A DNA stretch of 64,000 nt from Gymnodinialimonas sp963832295 (lineage in GTDB: Bacteria; Pseudomonadota; Alphaproteobacteria; Rhodobacterales; Rhodobacteraceae): contig CAWHTO010000001.1 in the NCBI GenBank assembly GCA_963832295.1, forward strand, positions 1,054,001 to 1,118,000, in the 5' to 3' direction. The position numbers were made by a program, and so were the translations under genes. The stretch's first letter is position 1, and each line of letters begins with the position of its first letter. This document shows positions 1-9,546 of this stretch, piece by piece. The notes beneath the pieces are model-generated. The model was given only the letters and a program-made list of their open reading frames with translations. It did no database searches and was not told the DNA's origin.

Positions 1-1370
1 CCCGGCGCTCCAGATCGGCGCTGAAGATGGTGAACGCCAGATCGCGGCCAGTGGCTGTGCGTGCATACCCCGAGAGGGCCGAGACGAAGTCCAGCGTACC
101 GGTTTTGGCCACCACTGTGATCGGGTGGTTGGCGATCTCGTTTCCGTCGCCGTCGCGCATGGCGATGTCTTTCATCAGATCGCGCAGCAACCCGTTCGGA
201 CCGGAGGCCACCAGCGCATGGGTCATGTCCTGCGGCCGGATCCGGCTGCCGACGCCGAGGCCGGAGTGATCGACGAAGGTTGCGTTGCGAGCCCCCAATG
301 TCTCGGTCATCCACGCCGTCATCGCGTCGCCTGATTCGGGTAGGCTTGTGGGCCGGACACCGCCTTCCTGCGTCGCCATCAGACCCACAATTTCCGCCGT
401 CAGATTGGTTGACCAGCGCATCATTCCGCGCAGGATGTCTTCCAGCGTATCGCTTGAGTGCTCCACCAGAACCAACGCCGTCTGGGGCGCTGCGTCGTCA
501 TAAACGGGCTCCGGCAGATCCACACCAAGACCGTCCATCAATGTGGCGAATACTTCGGCCATGTAGGCCGCAGGTCGGCGCACCGGAAGCCACCGTGATC
601 CGGCGTTGCCAAGCGCGCTGCGCGCGACGGTCCAGGCGTCGTGACCTCCGGCGTCGTCGTAGGTGTAAACCGGCGCGGACCGCTCCGCGATCATCATGCG
701 TGCCACGCGGACGGCCGGGCGCAGCGACTCGGACCGTGCGTCCATCGAAATCGTGTAGGTTTCGCCCACCCGTTCCCATTCGAAATAGACCCGGTTGAAG
801 TTCAGGTTCAACGCCGACACCGACGGGTTGTACCCCACATGCGGTAGTTGGCCGGGGTCGATCTGCCAGATCTCGGGCAACGCTCCCGTAGCGACACGGA
901 AGGCACCTGTGACGTCGCGCACGCCCATGCCAACCAGATCCTCGGCCATCCGGGCCAGCGCATCGGTGTCAAACAGCGGATCGCCGGAGCCGACAAGCCA
1001 CAAATCGCCGTCCAGCCGACCGTCAGCCATTACTCCGTCGGAGACAAGCCGCGTCCGGAAGCGGTAGGCCGGCCCCAGACGATCCAGCGCATAGGCGCAG
1101 CTGACGGCCTTGGCGACCGAAGCGGGTGGAAGCGGGTAAAGGGGGTTCACGACCTCCAAGACCTCTCCGGTCGCCGCGTCGGCCACAGAGAACCCGACGC
1201 GACCACCAAGCTCCGCCGCGCGGATAATCTCGGCGGCGTCAGGGATCGTGCCACCAGGAAGACCTTGCGGCCGCACCACGGGGCGCAGCGACCGTTGCGG
1301 CGGCGCGGCCCACGCGGCAGTGGCAGTGCTTGCAGAGAAGCCCGCCGGCAAAAAGGCGTCTGGTAATCAT
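1..1370 (-). pseudogene. dacB: D-alanyl-D-alanine carboxypeptidase/endopeptidase (PBP4, DacB), 5' frameshift, 3' end outside window
   Basis: Periplasmic peptidoglycan DD-peptidase of the PBP4 (S13) family, which trims or cleaves peptide cross-links. The minus-strand reading shows the serine motif SVAK, a SALN motif (SxN type) and KTG followed by TLDF, in the family order. The gene runs off the left edge, so the C-terminus is missing. The ATG at 1370 opens a Tat/Sec-like N-terminus (MITRRLFAGGLL), but that frame stops within about 45 codons. The rest of the protein, from ASTATAAWA onward, lies in the next frame. One extra T near 1334 explains this; removing it joins the signal peptide to the mature protein. 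This is either a sequencing error or a recent null mutation. It lies directly downstream of nadD on the same strand. The identification is firm; the functional state is not. Confidence 0.82.
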
Positions 1371-1525
1371 GGTGTCAAATCTGTTGGCAACTGCGATCAG
1401 ATTACAGCGTCGCGGGGCGCGCGCTCAACCCCTCGTTTCGACACGTTACTGTGCAAGCCGGTGCAGGGTGTCCGGATCTGAAGTTGCCCTTCGGCGGACA
1501 TGCCCAAGGGGGGGCAGGCCACAGC

Positions 1526-2125
1526 CTAGGTCCACTCACCCCGCGCCCGGATCTGGGAACTGGACACATCCACCATCGGCACATTCAGGAAACACCAGGC
1601 AGGCGGGTCCGCCCGGCCCAACAACCTGGCCTGCGATGCGGGCATCCTTGCGCCCCGGAACCTTTGCGCCGCCACCGATGTGCGGGCCGAGATCCTCTGA
1701 CCGGGCCGCGCCAGCACACCCACCGGGACGTGCTCCATGATCCACTCCCACCTTTGCCAGCGGTGAAACTGTGCCAGATTGTCAGCCCCCATCAGCCACA
1801 CGAACCGCACTCCGGGGTACAGGCCGATCAACCGCTCCACCGTTTGCGCTGTGTTTCTTGTGCCCAGTTTGGCCTCGATATCTGTCACCACGACACGCGG
1901 GTGGCGCACCAGCGCGCGCGCCGCATCCATGCGCTTTTCCATCGCCGCAGGCCCGCGCGCCTTCAACGGATTTCCCGGTGACACCAGCCACCAGACGCGA
2001 TCCAGCCCGAACCGCTTCAGCGCTTCGCGGCTGACATGCACATGCCCTTCGTGGGGTGGGTCGAACGAGCCTCCGAACAGCCCGATCACTTGGCCCGGTC
2101 GGGCATATGGCACGGTGTGGCGCAC
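1526..2125 (-). CDS. nadD: Nicotinate-nucleotide adenylyltransferase NadD
   Basis: Cytosolic enzyme that transfers AMP from ATP to nicotinate mononucleotide in NAD synthesis. The N-terminal nucleotidyltransferase motif GGSFDPPHEGHVHVS carries the HxGH signature, and the ISSSxxR-type element near the C-terminus reads DVSSSQIRARG. The frame extends upstream to 2224, but the GTG at 2125 is preferred. It has a GAGGA ribosome-binding site about 10 nt upstream and gives 199 aa, the usual family length. It starts divergently from the GGDEF-EAL gene and reads toward dacB with about 155 nt between them, so the two may form an operon. Confidence 0.9.
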   Translation of the reverse strand: MRHTVPYARPGQVIGLFGGSFDPPHEGHVHVSREALKRFGLDRVWWLVSPGNPLKARGPAAMEKRMDAARALVRHPRVVVTDIEAKLGTRNTAQTVERLIGLYPGVRFVWLMGADNLAQFHRWQRWEWIMEHVPVGVLARPGQRISARTSVAAQRFRGARMPASQARLLGRADPPAWCFLNVPMVDVSSSQIRARGEWT

Positions 2126-2341
2126 AGGCAAAGAATCCTCGGTCGGCAAGCAAGAAGGCTTGATGGGCGGGGGCAGGGGACTTGTCAACAATGCGCCCGG
2201 ACCGGCGGGCGCGATAGCGATCATTCTAACTAAAAGCGGCTCATGTTTTCCGGGTCAGGCCGGCGCGCGTTAACCCGGAGTTCTCAGTCGCGCCTGTATC
2301 TCAGGGCAGCGGCAAGTGCGGAAAGGCGGCAGGTCTGTTTG

Positions 2342-4285
2342 ATGACGTTGATGGCTCTGACTCTCATGGAATGGTTCGTATCAGTGGGCGTCGACCCTGC
2401 GATCGCATTCTTCGCCATGGAAATCGCGCTCGCCGTGATGCTGATGATGACCTTGGTGATCCTTTCCGTCAAAGCCCGCTTGGCGGACCGGACCAGGCAA
2501 TCGCTGGCCGAAGTTGCCCAAACGCTCGATTCCGTGTCCGAGCAGGAAATCATCATGCGCGCCATCGTGGAGAACGCGAATGATGGCCTCGTCTTTCATG
2601 ACATGTACGGTCGCATTATCTGGGCGAACGCGGCCTACCTGCGGTCGATGGGGTATTGCCTGGATGAGATTATAGGCCGCCGCCCGCAGGAGTTTTGCGT
2701 ATCATCGGCGCCTCCGATTTCGAAAGATGAGATGGATAACTGTCGACTGGACCCTGACAGTGCAGAGTTTGACGGCCTCGTGCGCCGCGAGGTTTACCGC
2801 AAATCCGGAGAGACGTTCTGGGAAGAGTACAGCCTATCGCTGGTGCATCTGAAATCCGGTGAGCAGCGCGTTATCCTGGTGTCACGCGACGTTACCGGAC
2901 AGGTGCACCGCGAGTTGGAACTGGAGGAAGCGCAGGCTTACCTCTACCACGCGGCGCACCATGACGCGCTGACCGCTCTGCTCAACCGCAGCGCGTTTCT
3001 GCAGGCCACTGACAAAGTGCTGCATCACAAGGGTCAGAGAACCGAAGTCGGGCTGATCTATATCGACCTTGATCACTTCAAGGCCGTCAATGATACCAAT
3101 GGTCATGCGGCGGGGGATCAATTGTTGCTGCATGTGGCAAATGCCATGCGCGACACCGCCCGCCCGGGCGATCTGCCCTGTCGGATGGGCGGCGATGAAT
3201 TTGTGATGGCCTGTCCCGGCGTGACAGACTTCGACACCCTGCAGATGATTGCCGATACACTGCTGGAACGCATCCGCATCCCGATTACCTTTGATGATGC
3301 GATCTTGTCGTGCGGGGCCTCGATTGGTCTTGCACTGGACACCGGTGCTGCGGATCGTGCGGAAGATCTGATCCGCTCCGCTGATTTTGCCCTTTATGAA
3401 GCGAAGGTTCCCGGCGCCCCGGCCATCGCCCGCTACGACGCCAACCTGCATGACCGTCAAACCGCTGAAAACACGTTGATGGAGCAATTTGTGGATGCGC
3501 TCGATTGTGATGGCATCGACTTCATGTATCAGCCGATCCTTGACGCACGCACCGGTAAAATCCGTTCGTTCGAAGCGTTGGCCCGCTGGCACCATCCGGA
3601 CGGGCGCGTCATAGGTCCTGACGTATTTCTTGGCTTCGCGGCCCGGGTGAACCGGATGACGGATGTCGATTTCTCGGCCATTCGCGCCACCGCGTCGCTT
3701 GTCGCGGACCTCAATAAACTCGGCCACGGCATTCGCGGCGCGTTCAACGTGTCCTCCGAATCCCTCGCCCATCCCGATTTCATGACCACCCTCCAGCACG
3801 AGGTGCGAGAGGCTCGACTGTCTCCGGAAATGCTGGTTGCCGAGGTGCTGGAAACTACGTTCTTCGGTGCCGATACCACCGATAGCCTTGCCGCCACGCG
3901 CATCAATGATCTGCGAAATCTCGGCTATAGCGTCTTCCTCGATGACTTTGGCGTCGGCTATGCAGGGCTCTCGCACCTCAGCCAACTCAACGTCAGCGGC
4001 GTAAAGCTGGACCGTTCGCTCATCGCCAATGTCACCAACGATCGCAGCGCGCGGATCATCACAACCGCCATCCTGCGCCTGTGTGATGAACTGGGCGTCG
4101 GCACACTGGGGGAGGGGATCGAATCGTTGGAACAGGCCGAATTCCTCGCGGCTCAGGGCTGCTACCGGCTACAGGGCTTCGGCATCGCCCGTCCCATGAC
4201 CCGCGATGATGTCATTAAAATGGTGGAGGCTGGCGCTCCGATCTCTATCCCACCAGCGCCATCTCTGATCGCGCGCAGCGCCTGA
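2342..4285 (+). CDS. PAS-GGDEF-EAL bifunctional c-di-GMP signalling protein
   Basis: Membrane-anchored regulator of cyclic di-GMP. After an N-terminal hydrophobic stretch comes a PAS domain (starting around IVENANDGLVFHDMYGRIIW), then a GGDEF diguanylate cyclase domain with intact RMGGDEF. The C-terminal EAL phosphodiesterase domain contains FEALARWHH, FNVSS, EVLETTF, DDFGVGYAGLSHL, KLDRS and GEGIES. The catalytic residues of both domains appear present, so either activity is possible. An in-frame ATG at 2243 would add 33 residues; 2342 is chosen because it starts just before the membrane segment. The PAS domain suggests sensing of redox state or a small ligand. No cognate partner is adjacent. 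Confidence 0.85.
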   Translation: MTLMALTLMEWFVSVGVDPAIAFFAMEIALAVMLMMTLVILSVKARLADRTRQSLAEVAQTLDSVSEQEIIMRAIVENANDGLVFHDMYGRIIWANAAYLRSMGYCLDEIIGRRPQEFCVSSAPPISKDEMDNCRLDPDSAEFDGLVRREVYRKSGETFWEEYSLSLVHLKSGEQRVILVSRDVTGQVHRELELEEAQAYLYHAAHHDALTALLNRSAFLQATDKVLHHKGQRTEVGLIYIDLDHFKAVNDTNGHAAGDQLLLHVANAMRDTARPGDLPCRMGGDEFVMACPGVTDFDTLQMIADTLLERIRIPITFDDAILSCGASIGLALDTGAADRAEDLIRSADFALYEAKVPGAPAIARYDANLHDRQTAENTLMEQFVDALDCDGIDFMYQPILDARTGKIRSFEALARWHHPDGRVIGPDVFLGFAARVNRMTDVDFSAIRATASLVADLNKLGHGIRGAFNVSSESLAHPDFMTTLQHEVREARLSPEMLVAEVLETTFFGADTTDSLAATRINDLRNLGYSVFLDDFGVGYAGLSHLSQLNVSGVKLDRSLIANVTNDRSARIITTAILRLCDELGVGTLGEGIESLEQAEFLAAQGCYRLQGFGIARPMTRDDVIKMVEAGAPISIPPAPSLIARSA

Positions 4286-4761
4286 TCGGCGTCAGCACTG
4301 GTTTTCTGCAGCGACGTCCCGCAGTTATCCGGGCCGACGAAGATGACACCCCGCGCCCGGTTCCAACATGGCACCTGCACAGGCCAAGCCAGGAATGCCC
4401 CCGCGCGAGCATCCATCCCGCCGCCGCCAATGCTCGGCCAGACAATGAACGGGGTGGAGGGGATGTGTCGCAAGCGCGCCGATCACCGCCTGACCCGGAT
4501 TGGCGCAGCTCACACCGGGATGCACCGTGACGGGACCAAATGCCCCCGGTGCCTCCACGATTGGCCCGGCATTTTGGCGCAGCTCACACCGGGATGCACC
4601 GTGACGGGACCAAATGCCCCCGCTGCCTCCACGAACGGTCCGGCAGTCGCGATGACGCCACCGGCTCCGGCAACCTGCACCCCGTCGACACCACCAATTG
4701 AACCTCCCCCGTCATCGCGGTAGGACCAGCGCAAATCGGTGCGGATAACGGGGTGCGCGAT
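4286..4761. other. Gap with 74-bp tandem duplication and possible decayed minus-strand ORF
   Basis: No intact gene is recognised here. On the minus strand, protein-like segments switch frame: one copy of EAAGAFGPVTVHPGVSCAK and a second of EAPGAFGPVTVHPGVSCAN come from two near-identical copies of a 74-nt unit (4500-4571 and 4574-4645). Because 74 is not a multiple of three, the duplication changes frame, as expected if it broke a former gene. A further segment reading VPCWNRARGVIFVGPDNC lies in yet another frame and runs antisense into the end of the EAL gene. I do not recognise the ancestral protein. Confidence 0.4.
4500..4645. repeat. Tandem direct repeat, 74-bp period, two copies
   Basis: Copy 1 begins with TTGGCGCAGCTCACACCGGG at 4500, and copy 2 begins with TTGGCGCAGCTCACACCGGG at 4574. 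About 48 bases are identical, followed by a one-base mismatch and a short diverging tail. It sits 120 to 260 nt upstream of the ettA start and shifts the minus-strand frame. Confidence 0.85.
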
Positions 4762-6417
<1,656 letters not shown>

Positions 6418-6460
6418 GGCCCGAACGCCCCGTGGCAACATCGGGCGCGCAGGGCATTTC

Positions 6461-6482
6461 GTAGGGCGGGGTTCACCCCGCC
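6461..6482 (+). repeat. GTAG-type REP hairpin
   Basis: The tetranucleotide GTAG is followed by GGCGGGG, loop TTCA and CCCCGCC, a perfect 7-bp stem. GTAG plus a GC-rich hairpin is the recognised form of REP sequences mobilised by RAYT proteins. It lies between ettA and the RAYT gene, about 460 nt from the latter's stop codon. Confidence 0.75.
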
Positions 6483-6923
6483 ACGCAGCATCCGCCGCTT
6501 TGTATCGGTTTTATTTCTGTGTCTTTCATAGGATCGAGATTTAGATCGTGGTGCTGGTGGAGGTGCTCAAACCATCAAGCGGCAGGTGAGCGGACCGCGA
6601 TGCGACAACCGCAAATCCCGCCCGAAAGCTGCAAGCGCTGAGCGGCGCTGTGTCGAAACCTTTGCGGGGAGCAGGCTAAGGCGGTCCGGATGCGCGATGC
6701 TGATGGGTAGCCGTCGAATTGCCGGGCCCAACTGATCATAGGGTTTGGCGAACCGCTGAGTAACGGGCGGTACAATCAACTGAGTGCAACTGAGTGGTTC
6801 TTAACTGCTCATCCGGATGGGCGTCGCTTAGGGTTATTCCAATGCGGTTTACGATTAAGATAAAGTGGTGCGTTCGCTACGCTGACATTGTCGGCACGGC
6901 TTCCCTTTCCGTTTGCGACGACG
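6483..6923. other. Intergenic region without a recognised gene
   Basis: About 440 nt between the REP hairpin after ettA and the RAYT stop. Short minus-strand ORFs (about 70 codons around 6567-6779) show no recognisable family, and no RNA gene is seen. The stretch is probably 3' flank of the RAYT/REP unit. Confidence 0.4.
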
Positions 6924-7571
6924 TCACCCCGCCAACCGCGCGCGGCGGGATAAATCCCGCCCTACGGCTTCCCCATATTCGCCCTCACGTTCCTCCCCGC
7001 ACCACGCCGCCTCGACCCGCCCCAACCGAATATCGCGATGGATCGATGACGCCGCCCAATCCACGGGCCGCTCCACGAACCCATGCTTCACCGGGTTCAG
7101 CCAGCAATAGCGGATATGCGCCTCAAGATCGCGCTCATCCCGGCAATGATGCTCCCAGAATCGCCGTTGCCACACCGCCGTCTCGCGCTTCGCTACGCGT
7201 AGACCGGGCTTTAGCCCGGAATACTTCCCGATCGAAACCTCCGGAAATGACGTCGGAAACCGGGGCTCCGGGCTAAAGCCCGGTCTACGATCCGCCTCAG
7301 CCGCCCGCCAACCACGGGTAAACCGCGCCTTGATCGCGCCCCAGCGCTGCGAATAATCCGGATCGCTCAACGGCAACCGCCACACCGCATGCATGTGATC
7401 TGGAAGAACCACCCAGGCGAGTATCTCAAACGGTCGGGCCTGCTTGGTTTCCCGCACCGCGTCCCGCAACACGTCCAGATGATCCAACACCGCGGTCGAT
7501 CCACGATCCGCAAGGCAGACGGTGAAGAACACGGGCGGACCCGTCAGCGCTGGCCTGCGGTAATTCGGCAT
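6924..7571 (-). CDS. REP-associated tyrosine transposase (RAYT, Y1_Tnp)
   Basis: Single-copy HUH-type nuclease related to IS200/IS605 TnpA that acts on REP hairpins. The HxH motif is seen in DHMHAVW, and the tyrosine region in IRYCWLNPVKHGF. The protein is 215 aa. Two features are unusual. A 90-bp inverted pair of REP hairpins (7199-7288) sits in frame in the middle and encodes about 30 extra residues (roughly DRRPGFSPEP to KPGLRVAK) between the usual TRGWRAAEA and TAVWQRRFWEHH segments. The last codons are themselves formed by another REP hairpin (6944-6965). Whether the insert is tolerated by the fold is unknown. The start ATG at 7571 gives the typical MPNYRRP N-terminus. Confidence 0.85.
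   Translation of the reverse strand: MPNYRRPALTGPPVFFTVCLADRGSTAVLDHLDVLRDAVRETKQARPFEILAWVVLPDHMHAVWRLPLSDPDYSQRWGAIKARFTRGWRAAEADRRPGFSPEPRFPTSFPEVSIGKYSGLKPGLRVAKRETAVWQRRFWEHHCRDERDLEAHIRYCWLNPVKHGFVERPVDWAASSIHRDIRLGRVEAAWCGEEREGEYGEAVGRDLSRRARLAG
6944..6965 (-). repeat. GTAG-type REP hairpin overlapping the 3' end of the RAYT gene
   Basis: Read on the minus strand: GTAG, then GGCGGGA, TTTA-containing loop and TCCCGCC. It encodes the final residues of the RAYT protein (about VGRDLSRR) and has the same head and stem design as the copy at 6461. Confidence 0.72.
7199..7288. repeat. REPIN: inverted pair of GTAG REP hairpins inserted in the RAYT gene
   Basis: Plus-strand copy 7199-7219 (GTAGACCGGGCT then TTAGCCCGG) and its exact reverse complement at 7268-7288, separated by 48 nt. 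The whole element is 90 nt, so it keeps the RAYT frame open. Two REPs in inverted orientation are the mobile unit (REPIN or BIME) known for RAYT systems. The stem sequence differs from the two neighbouring GTAG hairpins, so two REP subtypes are present. Confidence 0.8.
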
Positions 7572-7692
7572 CTCTCAAGCATACTCTCGGTGTGGTTAAC
7601 GGACCCTGAACGCCCCGCCACAGCCCGCCCTAATGTCCTGCTAAAAGGTTAACGAAAATAATATATCGAAAAGTATCAATGCCTTGAAGCCT

Positions 7693-7708
7693 TGCTCAAC
7701 CTTGAGCA
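7693..7708. repeat. 16-bp palindrome TGCTCAACCTTGAGCA (copy 1 of 3)
   Basis: Perfect palindrome preceded, 38 nt after a GTTAACG, by an A+T-rich stretch. The same arrangement recurs at 31714, and an inverted copy is at 39971. Here it lies upstream of the DUF465 gene. Confidence 0.7.
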
Positions 7709-7791
7709 CCCCCTTGACCCAGATCAACGCCCGCCGAACCGCACCCTTCTAGTGTCCCCCCATCCAGAGACCCAAAAGGGAGACACAATCC

Positions 7792-8031
7792 ATGTCCCAC
7801 ACCCCCCACGAGCTTGCCGAAGATTTCCCCGACAAGGCCGATACCATCCACAAACTCAAGGAAACCGACGGCGAATTTCGCCATCTTGCGGATCGGTATC
7901 ATGACCTCAACCGCGCGATTCACCGGGCCGAGACGAATGTGGAACCGATCAGCCCGGCAGCAGAAAAGGACCTGCGGAAGGAGCGCGTGGCGCTCAAGGA
8001 CCGGATCGCCGCGAAACTGGCCAAGGGCTAG
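7792..8031 (+). CDS. DUF465 (YdcH-like) small protein
   Basis: A 79-residue, highly charged helical protein of the DUF465/YdcH family. The motif HELAEDFPDKADTIHKLKET at the N-terminus and the following coiled-coil-like stretch up to LKDRIAAKLAKG fit the family in length and sequence. Function is unknown, though members are common in Rhodobacterales. AAAGGGAGA lies close upstream as ribosome-binding site. The gene is monocistronic; an AT-rich element and a 16-bp palindrome occur about 85 nt upstream. Confidence 0.88.
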   Translation: MSHTPHELAEDFPDKADTIHKLKETDGEFRHLADRYHDLNRAIHRAETNVEPISPAAEKDLRKERVALKDRIAAKLAKG

Positions 8032-8243
8032 GAGCCCCGTCACGCATTGGCATAACTTTGCCAATCGCGCGCAGCCATTCAGCACAGACTTGCTTTTCTC
8101 CCCGGAATCCGCCATATGGCTCTCGCGACCGTTACCGCATTCGATCCACTGTCTCCTCTACCAAGGCCTCAGTTTCGATCCTGCTACACTGACGCCACAC
8201 CGCCGCATGCACGCGGGCGGGACTATGATCTAGGAGACACACG

Positions 8244-8450
8244 ATGGCCAATGGCACCGTGAAATGGTTCAACTCTACCAAAGGCTTCGGCTTCATCGCA
8301 CCAGAAACTGGCGGCAAGGACGTGTTCGTGCACATCTCTGCTGTTGAGCGTTCCGGTCTGACGGGCCTCGCCGACAACCAAAAAGTGACCTTCGACCTCG
8401 AAGCTGGCCGTGATGGCCGCGAGAGCGCCGTGAACCTGAAGACCGTCTGA
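8244..8450 (+). CDS. Cold-shock-domain protein (CspA family)
   Basis: A 68-residue single cold-shock domain that binds single-stranded RNA/DNA and acts as an RNA chaperone. RNP1 reads KGFGFIA and RNP2 reads DVFVHIS, both intact. TAGGAGACACACG precedes the ATG. It is followed by a strong intrinsic terminator at 8481-8511. The upstream gap of about 200 nt is long enough for a regulated 5' UTR, as is usual for csp genes. Confidence 0.95.
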   Translation: MANGTVKWFNSTKGFGFIAPETGGKDVFVHISAVERSGLTGLADNQKVTFDLEAGRDGRESAVNLKTV

Positions 8451-8480
8451 ACGACGCTTCAGCAGTTGCTGACAAGATGC

Positions 8481-8511
8481 AGGCGCGCCCGGTTGCGGAC
8501 GCGCCTTTTTC
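8481..8511 (+). terminator. Rho-independent terminator of the csp gene
   Basis: Stem AGGCGCG / CGCGCCT with a 12-nt loop followed by TTTTTC, 30 nt after the csp stop codon. Confidence 0.85.
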
Positions 8512-8520
8512 GTGTGCGGA

Positions 8521-8724
8521 TTAGTCGTTCAGCACGAACGTCACCTTCAGCGTGACACGGTATTCGTCGATCTTGCCGTCTTTCACCGTGACTTTCTCAT
8601 CCTGCACCCAGGCACCTTGCACACCCTTCAGGGTTTCGCAGGCGCGCTTTATGCCTTCCTGAACGGCGTCCTCAAAACTTGTGGTGGATGATGCGATAAT
8701 TTCGGTTACGCGAGCAACGCTCAT
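8521..8724 (-). CDS. Dodecin (flavin-binding dodecamer)
   Basis: Small flavin-storage protein of 67 residues that forms a hollow dodecamer and sequesters riboflavin or FMN. It shows the family pattern MSVARVTEIIASSTTSFEDA, then KRACETLKGVQGAWV, and ends in YRVTLKVTFVLND. The chosen start at 8724 has AAAGGGAGAGCC immediately upstream; the frame runs open to 9021, but that extension is not family-like. It is convergent with the csp gene. Confidence 0.93.
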   Translation of the reverse strand: MSVARVTEIIASSTTSFEDAVQEGIKRACETLKGVQGAWVQDEKVTVKDGKIDEYRVTLKVTFVLND

Positions 8725-8948
8725 GGCTCTCTCCCTTTGGTGGTCTGGCCCGATTATTCGAACCTTGCGATCACCATAGCACGTCTGAGCGCCCTGCCGC
8801 CCACGGTGGCGAATATCCGCCAACGCTCTGAAATAGTGCGGGAAAGGCAGCAAGCTATCGGATATCAGCACGCCGATATTGTGTGGCACGGGGCAAATGG
8901 GCCTTGATCGAGGCACTCCTCCACAGACCAACCCCAAGGACGCGACCG

Positions 8949-9059
8949 ATGACCCGTTCCTCACAATCCAGCCCCACCAAAGTATGGCGCCCGACCAACC
9001 CGATCCCCTCCAAGCCCGCACCCGTCCCGTTCCGGTTCACCGATTGGGCTTCAATCTGA
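8949..9059 (+). CDS. Candidate small protein 1 ending in FRFTDWASI
   Basis: A 36-codon ORF (starts MTRSSQSSPTKVWRP, ends KPAPVPFRFTDWASI) preceded by CAAGGACGCGACCG, a good Shine-Dalgarno at the right distance. Its C-terminus is nearly identical to that of the next ORF at 9147 although the nucleotide sequences differ, which argues for selection on the peptide. It is basic and proline-rich, with no hydrophobic segment. I know of no named family. The support is two paralogs with good SD sites, not any known function. Confidence 0.55.
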   Translation: MTRSSQSSPTKVWRPTNPIPSKPAPVPFRFTDWASI

Positions 9060-9146
9060 GGGGCCGAACAGCCCTGTCAAGTCAATGTACCACCCACTGA
9101 CAGAACACCTGAACATCGTAAATTTAGGGTGAAAAGGAGCCAAACC

Positions 9147-9227
9147 ATGCCCCCGCGCAAGCCAGAACCACCCCAACGCAAGCCGCGTCCCGCACCCTTC
9201 CGCTTCACGGATTGGGCAGCGATTTAA
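9147..9227 (+). CDS. Candidate small protein 2 ending in FRFTDWAAI
   Basis: A 26-codon ORF (MPPRKPEPPQRKPRP then APFRFTDWAAI) with an excellent ribosome-binding site, AAAAGGAGCCAAACC, before the ATG. It shares the KPxPAPxPFRFTDWAxI tail with the ORF ending at 9059, 88 nt upstream on the same strand. The tail sits exactly at the stop codon in both, suggesting a functional free C-terminus. An inverted repeat (CTGTCA...TGACAG, 9074-9103) separates the two. Confidence 0.6.
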   Translation: MPPRKPEPPQRKPRPAPFRFTDWAAI

Positions 9228-9546
9228 GGCCAATTCGCCCATGATGGACTGACCCCGCAGTCTGTCCCCGTGCCGCGATGCACCGTAGCGCGCCCGGACA
9301 CCAGCCATTCGCGGAGGTTCCCGTCGTATGTCACCTGGTCAATACCGCGGCCTTTGGCCATCGTTCGGTGCACATCACAATGAAGTTGGTCCAACGATCC
9401 ATCGGGACATCTTAATCTGTCCTTTCGGGGAGCAGATTTGCGCGCGTTTCTGGGAATTCGACGACCGATGAAATGTTTCGCGTTGCCAGCGCCATATTCT
9501 CCGCTAACCTTGTTCCAGTCCAACCGCATAGGAGCTTCTCAAGACC
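9228..9546. other. Gap with no recognised gene
   Basis: A 101-codon minus-strand ORF (9224-9529) spans this stretch but shows no family I recognise and has no clear ribosome-binding site. The stretch likely contains the promoter of the gene at 9547. Confidence 0.35.

Noticed and set aside
6461..6490. Rho-independent terminator after ettA
   Set aside because: The hairpin lacks a following T-run and carries the GTAG head of REP sequences, so REP is the better call.
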